From CAYFRC01 sp050946115 (lineage in GTDB: Bacteria > Bacillota > Clostridia > Christensenellales > Aristaeellaceae), in the NCBI GenBank assembly GCA_050946115.1, contig JBMNUF010000007.1, positions 62,001 to 126,000 of the forward strand: 64,000 nt of DNA, read 5' to 3'. The notes below the pieces were generated by a model. That model worked only from the letters and a program-made list of their open reading frames with translations. It was not told the DNA's origin and ran no database searches. The position numbers and the translations under genes were made by a program. Below, piece after piece: positions 61,830 to 64,000 of the stretch. The first letter of the stretch is position 1. Each line of letters begins with the position of its first letter.

Positions 61830-63078
61830 TAACGTGCCGCTCGGGCGCCATATCGTCTTGGGGCTCTCGGGCGGCGCGGATTCGGTGGCGCTTTTGATGC
61901 TGCTATTGCCCTACGCGCGCGACGGGCGCATACGGCTTTCCGCCGCGCACATGGAGCACGGGCTGCGCGGCGAGGATTCCGCCTCCGACATGCGCTTTGT
62001 CGAGGAATTGTGTAAAAGGGAGAACGTGCCGCTCGCCGTTCGCCGCATCTCGGTTTCTGACATCGCGCGATCGCGCGGCATCGGGCTCGAGCAGGCTGCG
62101 CGGGAGGAGCGATACGCCTTTTTGCGCTCCTTGGGTGCGGACGTGATCGCGCTCGCGCACCACGCGGACGACCAGGCGGAGTCGATCCTCATGCACCTGT
62201 TTCGCGGCAGCGGCATGCGCGGCGCGATCGGCATGGCGGAAACGGAAAACGGCATCTGGCGGCCGCTTCTGCGCGTCGGGAAGGAGACGATTCTTTCCTA
62301 TTTGAAAGAGCGGAACATCCCGTGGCGCGAGGACGCGACCAACGCCCTGTGCGACACGCCGCGAAACATCCTGCGCGGGCGCGCTGTCCCCGCGATCCGG
62401 GCGGCATACCCCGCCTACCGCGAAGCGCTGATGCGCTTTTCGGACATACTGCGCGGGGAGGATGCGCTGCTTGACGACCTGGCGCGGGAGTGCGCCGAGA
62501 AGAACGCGGTGCAAATTTCGCCTGCCTGCGTGCGCGTCGAGACGCAGGGCGTACCCATCCCCCTGTTGCGGCGCGTGCTGCACAACCTCACGGGCGCGAC
62601 GCTCGCGGAGACGGACAGGATGCTGTTGGCGGGAAAAGGCGCGGATATCGCGCGGTATCGCGCGGAATACGCGGGAAGCGCACTCTATATTGCGCAAACG
62701 GGCGCGGCGGAGGAGGAATACGCCTTAAACGAGGCATTTGACATCGAACCGTGCGACCCCGTGCCCATCAAAAGGGACGATTTTTGTCAGGCGCTCAATG
62801 CGAGCGCACTCTTTGGCGCGATCGTTCGGACGCGGCGCGCGGGGGACAGGATCGCGCCGCTCGGTATGCGCGGCACAAAGACGCTTTCGGATTTTTTCAC
62901 GGACAAAAAGGTGGAAAAACCGCTTCGGGATCGGCTGCTTCTGGTCGCGAAGGGGCGCGAGATTTTGTGGATTCCGTCGCTGTGCGTGTCGCGGTACGCC
63001 GCCGTGGCGCCCGATGCGCGCGCCGTGCGGCTGACGATGAAAGAGGAATACAAAAGGGAGGTTCGTTTTCATGCATGA
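61798..63078 (+). CDS. tilS: tRNA(Ile)-lysidine synthase
   Basis: 426 residues. TilS attaches lysine to C34 of the tRNA-Ile2 anticodon so that it reads AUA. ATP P-loop VLGLSGGADSVALL, AHMEHGLRGEDS, ALAHHADDQAESILMHLFRGSG, RPLLRVGKETI, WREDATN and a C-terminal domain (RAGDRIAPLGMRGTKTLSDFF). ATG at 61798 lies within the mltG end; an upstream frame extension is a shadow of mltG. It overlaps hpt by 8 bases, the common Firmicute order tilS-hpt-ftsH. Confidence 0.95.
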   Translation: MTRRTTQIALDNVPLGRHIVLGLSGGADSVALLMLLLPYARDGRIRLSAAHMEHGLRGEDSASDMRFVEELCKRENVPLAVRRISVSDIARSRGIGLEQAAREERYAFLRSLGADVIALAHHADDQAESILMHLFRGSGMRGAIGMAETENGIWRPLLRVGKETILSYLKERNIPWREDATNALCDTPRNILRGRAVPAIRAAYPAYREALMRFSDILRGEDALLDDLARECAEKNAVQISPACVRVETQGVPIPLLRRVLHNLTGATLAETDRMLLAGKGADIARYRAEYAGSALYIAQTGAAEEEYALNEAFDIEPCDPVPIKRDDFCQALNASALFGAIVRTRRAGDRIAPLGMRGTKTLSDFFTDKKVEKPLRDRLLLVAKGREILWIPSLCVSRYAAVAPDARAVRLTMKEEYKREVRFHA

Positions 63079-63613
63079 GGATTTGCGGGAGGTACTCTTT
63101 TCGCGGGAGGCGATTCAAAACCGCGTGAAGGAGCTGGGCGAGGAGATTAGTAGGGATTTCGCGGGCGAGAAGGTCGTGCTCGTGGGGATTTTGAAGGGCG
63201 CGGTGCTCTTCCTTTCGGACCTTGCGCGCGCGCTCGATCTCGACGCGCGGATGGATTTCATGGCGATTTCGAGCTACGGGGCGTCCACCAAGACGTCGGG
63301 CGTCGTGCGGTTCCTGAAGGATCTGGAATACGACGTGTCCGGGGAAAACGTCATCGTCGTGGAGGACATCATCGACAGCGGCAAGTCCCTTTCGTTTCTA
63401 AAACAAAACCTGATAGCGCGCGGGGTGAAGGATCTGAAGGTCTGCGTGCTGCTCGACAAGCCCTCCCGCCGCGAGGTGTGGGTGGATGTGGACTATCGCG
63501 GATTCACGATCCCGGACGAGTTCGTGGTCGGCTACGGGCTCGACTATGCGGAAAAATACCGCAATCTCCCCTACATCGGCATATTGAAGCCGGAAATTTA
63601 CACAAACGTTTGA
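63071..63613 (+). CDS. hpt: hypoxanthine phosphoribosyltransferase
   Basis: 180 residues. Salvages hypoxanthine and guanine to IMP and GMP using PRPP. PRPP-binding motif VIVVEDIIDSGKSLSFL, the early VLVGILKGAVLFLSDLAR loop, SSYGASTKTSG and the base-binding GFTIPDEFVVGYGLDYAEKYRNLPYIG. Overlaps the tilS end. A separate promoter for ftsH follows 8 bases after its stop. Confidence 0.97.
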   Translation: MHEDLREVLFSREAIQNRVKELGEEISRDFAGEKVVLVGILKGAVLFLSDLARALDLDARMDFMAISSYGASTKTSGVVRFLKDLEYDVSGENVIVVEDIIDSGKSLSFLKQNLIARGVKDLKVCVLLDKPSRREVWVDVDYRGFTIPDEFVVGYGLDYAEKYRNLPYIGILKPEIYTNV

Positions 63614-63621
63614 TTGAACGT

Positions 63622-63650
63622 TTGAATTTCGCCGCAACCGATGGTATAAT
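63622..63650 (+). promoter_or_regulatory. promoter of ftsH
   Basis: TTGAAT and TATAAT with a 17-base spacer, 51 bases before the ftsH start. Confidence 0.85.
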
Positions 63651-63701
63651 GAAAGGCATTGCAGGTTTACCTTAGTTTCGCCGAAAGCGAGGTACGTTTT
63701 T

Positions 63702-64000
63702 TTGAAGAATAACAGATTCAGGCTGTGGCAGGGGCCTTTGCTTTATGCGCTGCTTCTGATCGGCATTTTGTCGATCGTGAGCATGATAAGCTCCACGCCG
63801 CAGGACAAAATCGACGCGCTGTCCTATTCCGAGGCGCTGACGCTCGTCAAGGAAGACAAAGTCCGCAACGTGATGACCAGCGGGACGACCGTCATCATCC
63901 GCTACAAGAACAGCGCCATCCCCCAGGCGGAATTCGGCATGCGCTACGACGCGTATGCGACGGTGGATTCCGTGGAGCGGTTCTTTGCGGATGTCAATGC
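63702..64000 (+). CDS. ftsH: ATP-dependent zinc metalloprotease FtsH, N-terminal part
   Basis: About 99 residues are visible before the window ends; no ATPase or protease motif is reached. The TTG start has GCGAGG about 9 bases upstream. The sequence opens with a short basic segment, a membrane helix (LLYALLLIGILSIVSMI), then the extracytoplasmic region with IDALSYSEALTLVKEDKVRNV, typical of FtsH N-termini. Position right after tilS-hpt is the conserved FtsH place in Firmicutes. FtsH degrades misassembled membrane proteins and short-lived regulators. Confidence 0.87.
   Translation, partial: MKNNRFRLWQGPLLYALLLIGILSIVSMISSTPQDKIDALSYSEALTLVKEDKVRNVMTSGTTVIIRYKNSAIPQAEFGMRYDAYATVDSVERFFADVN

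Overview
The window looks like a chromosomal segment of a GC-rich Firmicute, probably a member of the Clostridia. The signs are T-box leaders in front of valS and metG, RNase J, a YlbF-family protein, the tilS-hpt-ftsH order, TTG/GTG starts behind strong Shine-Dalgarno sequences, sigma-A promoters with 17-18 bp spacers, and a small Firmicute-type SRP RNA. No rRNA, tRNA, CRISPR array or intact insertion sequence was seen. Most of the window is dense housekeeping DNA; a few stretches are accessory.

Layout. 1-4.7 kb (minus): T-box-controlled valS with a tiny membrane protein before it and araD plus a PHP phosphoesterase after it. 4.8-8.0 kb: a MotA/ZorA-like stator protein, a MotB/ZorB-like OmpA-domain partner and a membrane-anchored protein of unknown function. 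8.0-16.9 kb: dus, a WalJ-like hydrolase, a CPBP protease, rlmH, a membrane protein, secA, prfB (with its programmed +1 frameshift) and tsaD. 17.1-18.5 kb: an AT-rich two-gene islet (Cys-rich protein plus exonuclease-BRCT). 18.7-22.4 kb: an NCS2 permease with a long acidic repeat tail, and a MATE exporter. 22.4-29.2 kb (minus): glycogen phosphorylase, alpha-amylase and a small unknown protein, then an MreB-like actin and a DUF445 protein. 29.3-35.8 kb: the SRP RNA gene followed by a lower-GC accessory region (unknown protein, acetyltransferases, ArsR plus ABC exporter with a clear operator, a recombinase remnant, an HTH membrane protein, an iron-sulfur protein).

35.9-47.97 kb: an L,D-transpeptidase with four peptidoglycan-binding repeats, an amidohydrolase, a small secreted protein, a CUT1 sugar ABC importer lacking its ATPase, mnmA, a degenerate kinase-like membrane protein with peptidoglycan-binding-like repeats, and a HAD phosphatase fused to thymidylate kinase. 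48.0-51.8 kb: a diphosphate-type phosphofructokinase, a HAD hydrolase and 6-phosphogluconate dehydrogenase, probably one carbon-metabolism transcript. 51.85-54.5 kb: an ECF sigma factor behind two tandem ECF-type promoters, its zinc-binding anti-sigma/DUF4349 protein and a SIMPL protein. 54.6-58.2 kb (minus): T-box-controlled metG and a second MATE exporter. 58.4-64 kb: RNase J, YlbF, mltG, tilS, hpt and the start of ftsH.

The most unusual content is the ZorAB-like motor pair without Zorya effector genes, the kinase-like/peptidoglycan-repeat protein, the HAD-Tmk fusion, the tandem ECF promoters and the AT-rich exonuclease islet. All calls come from reading the sequence by eye; no database search was run.
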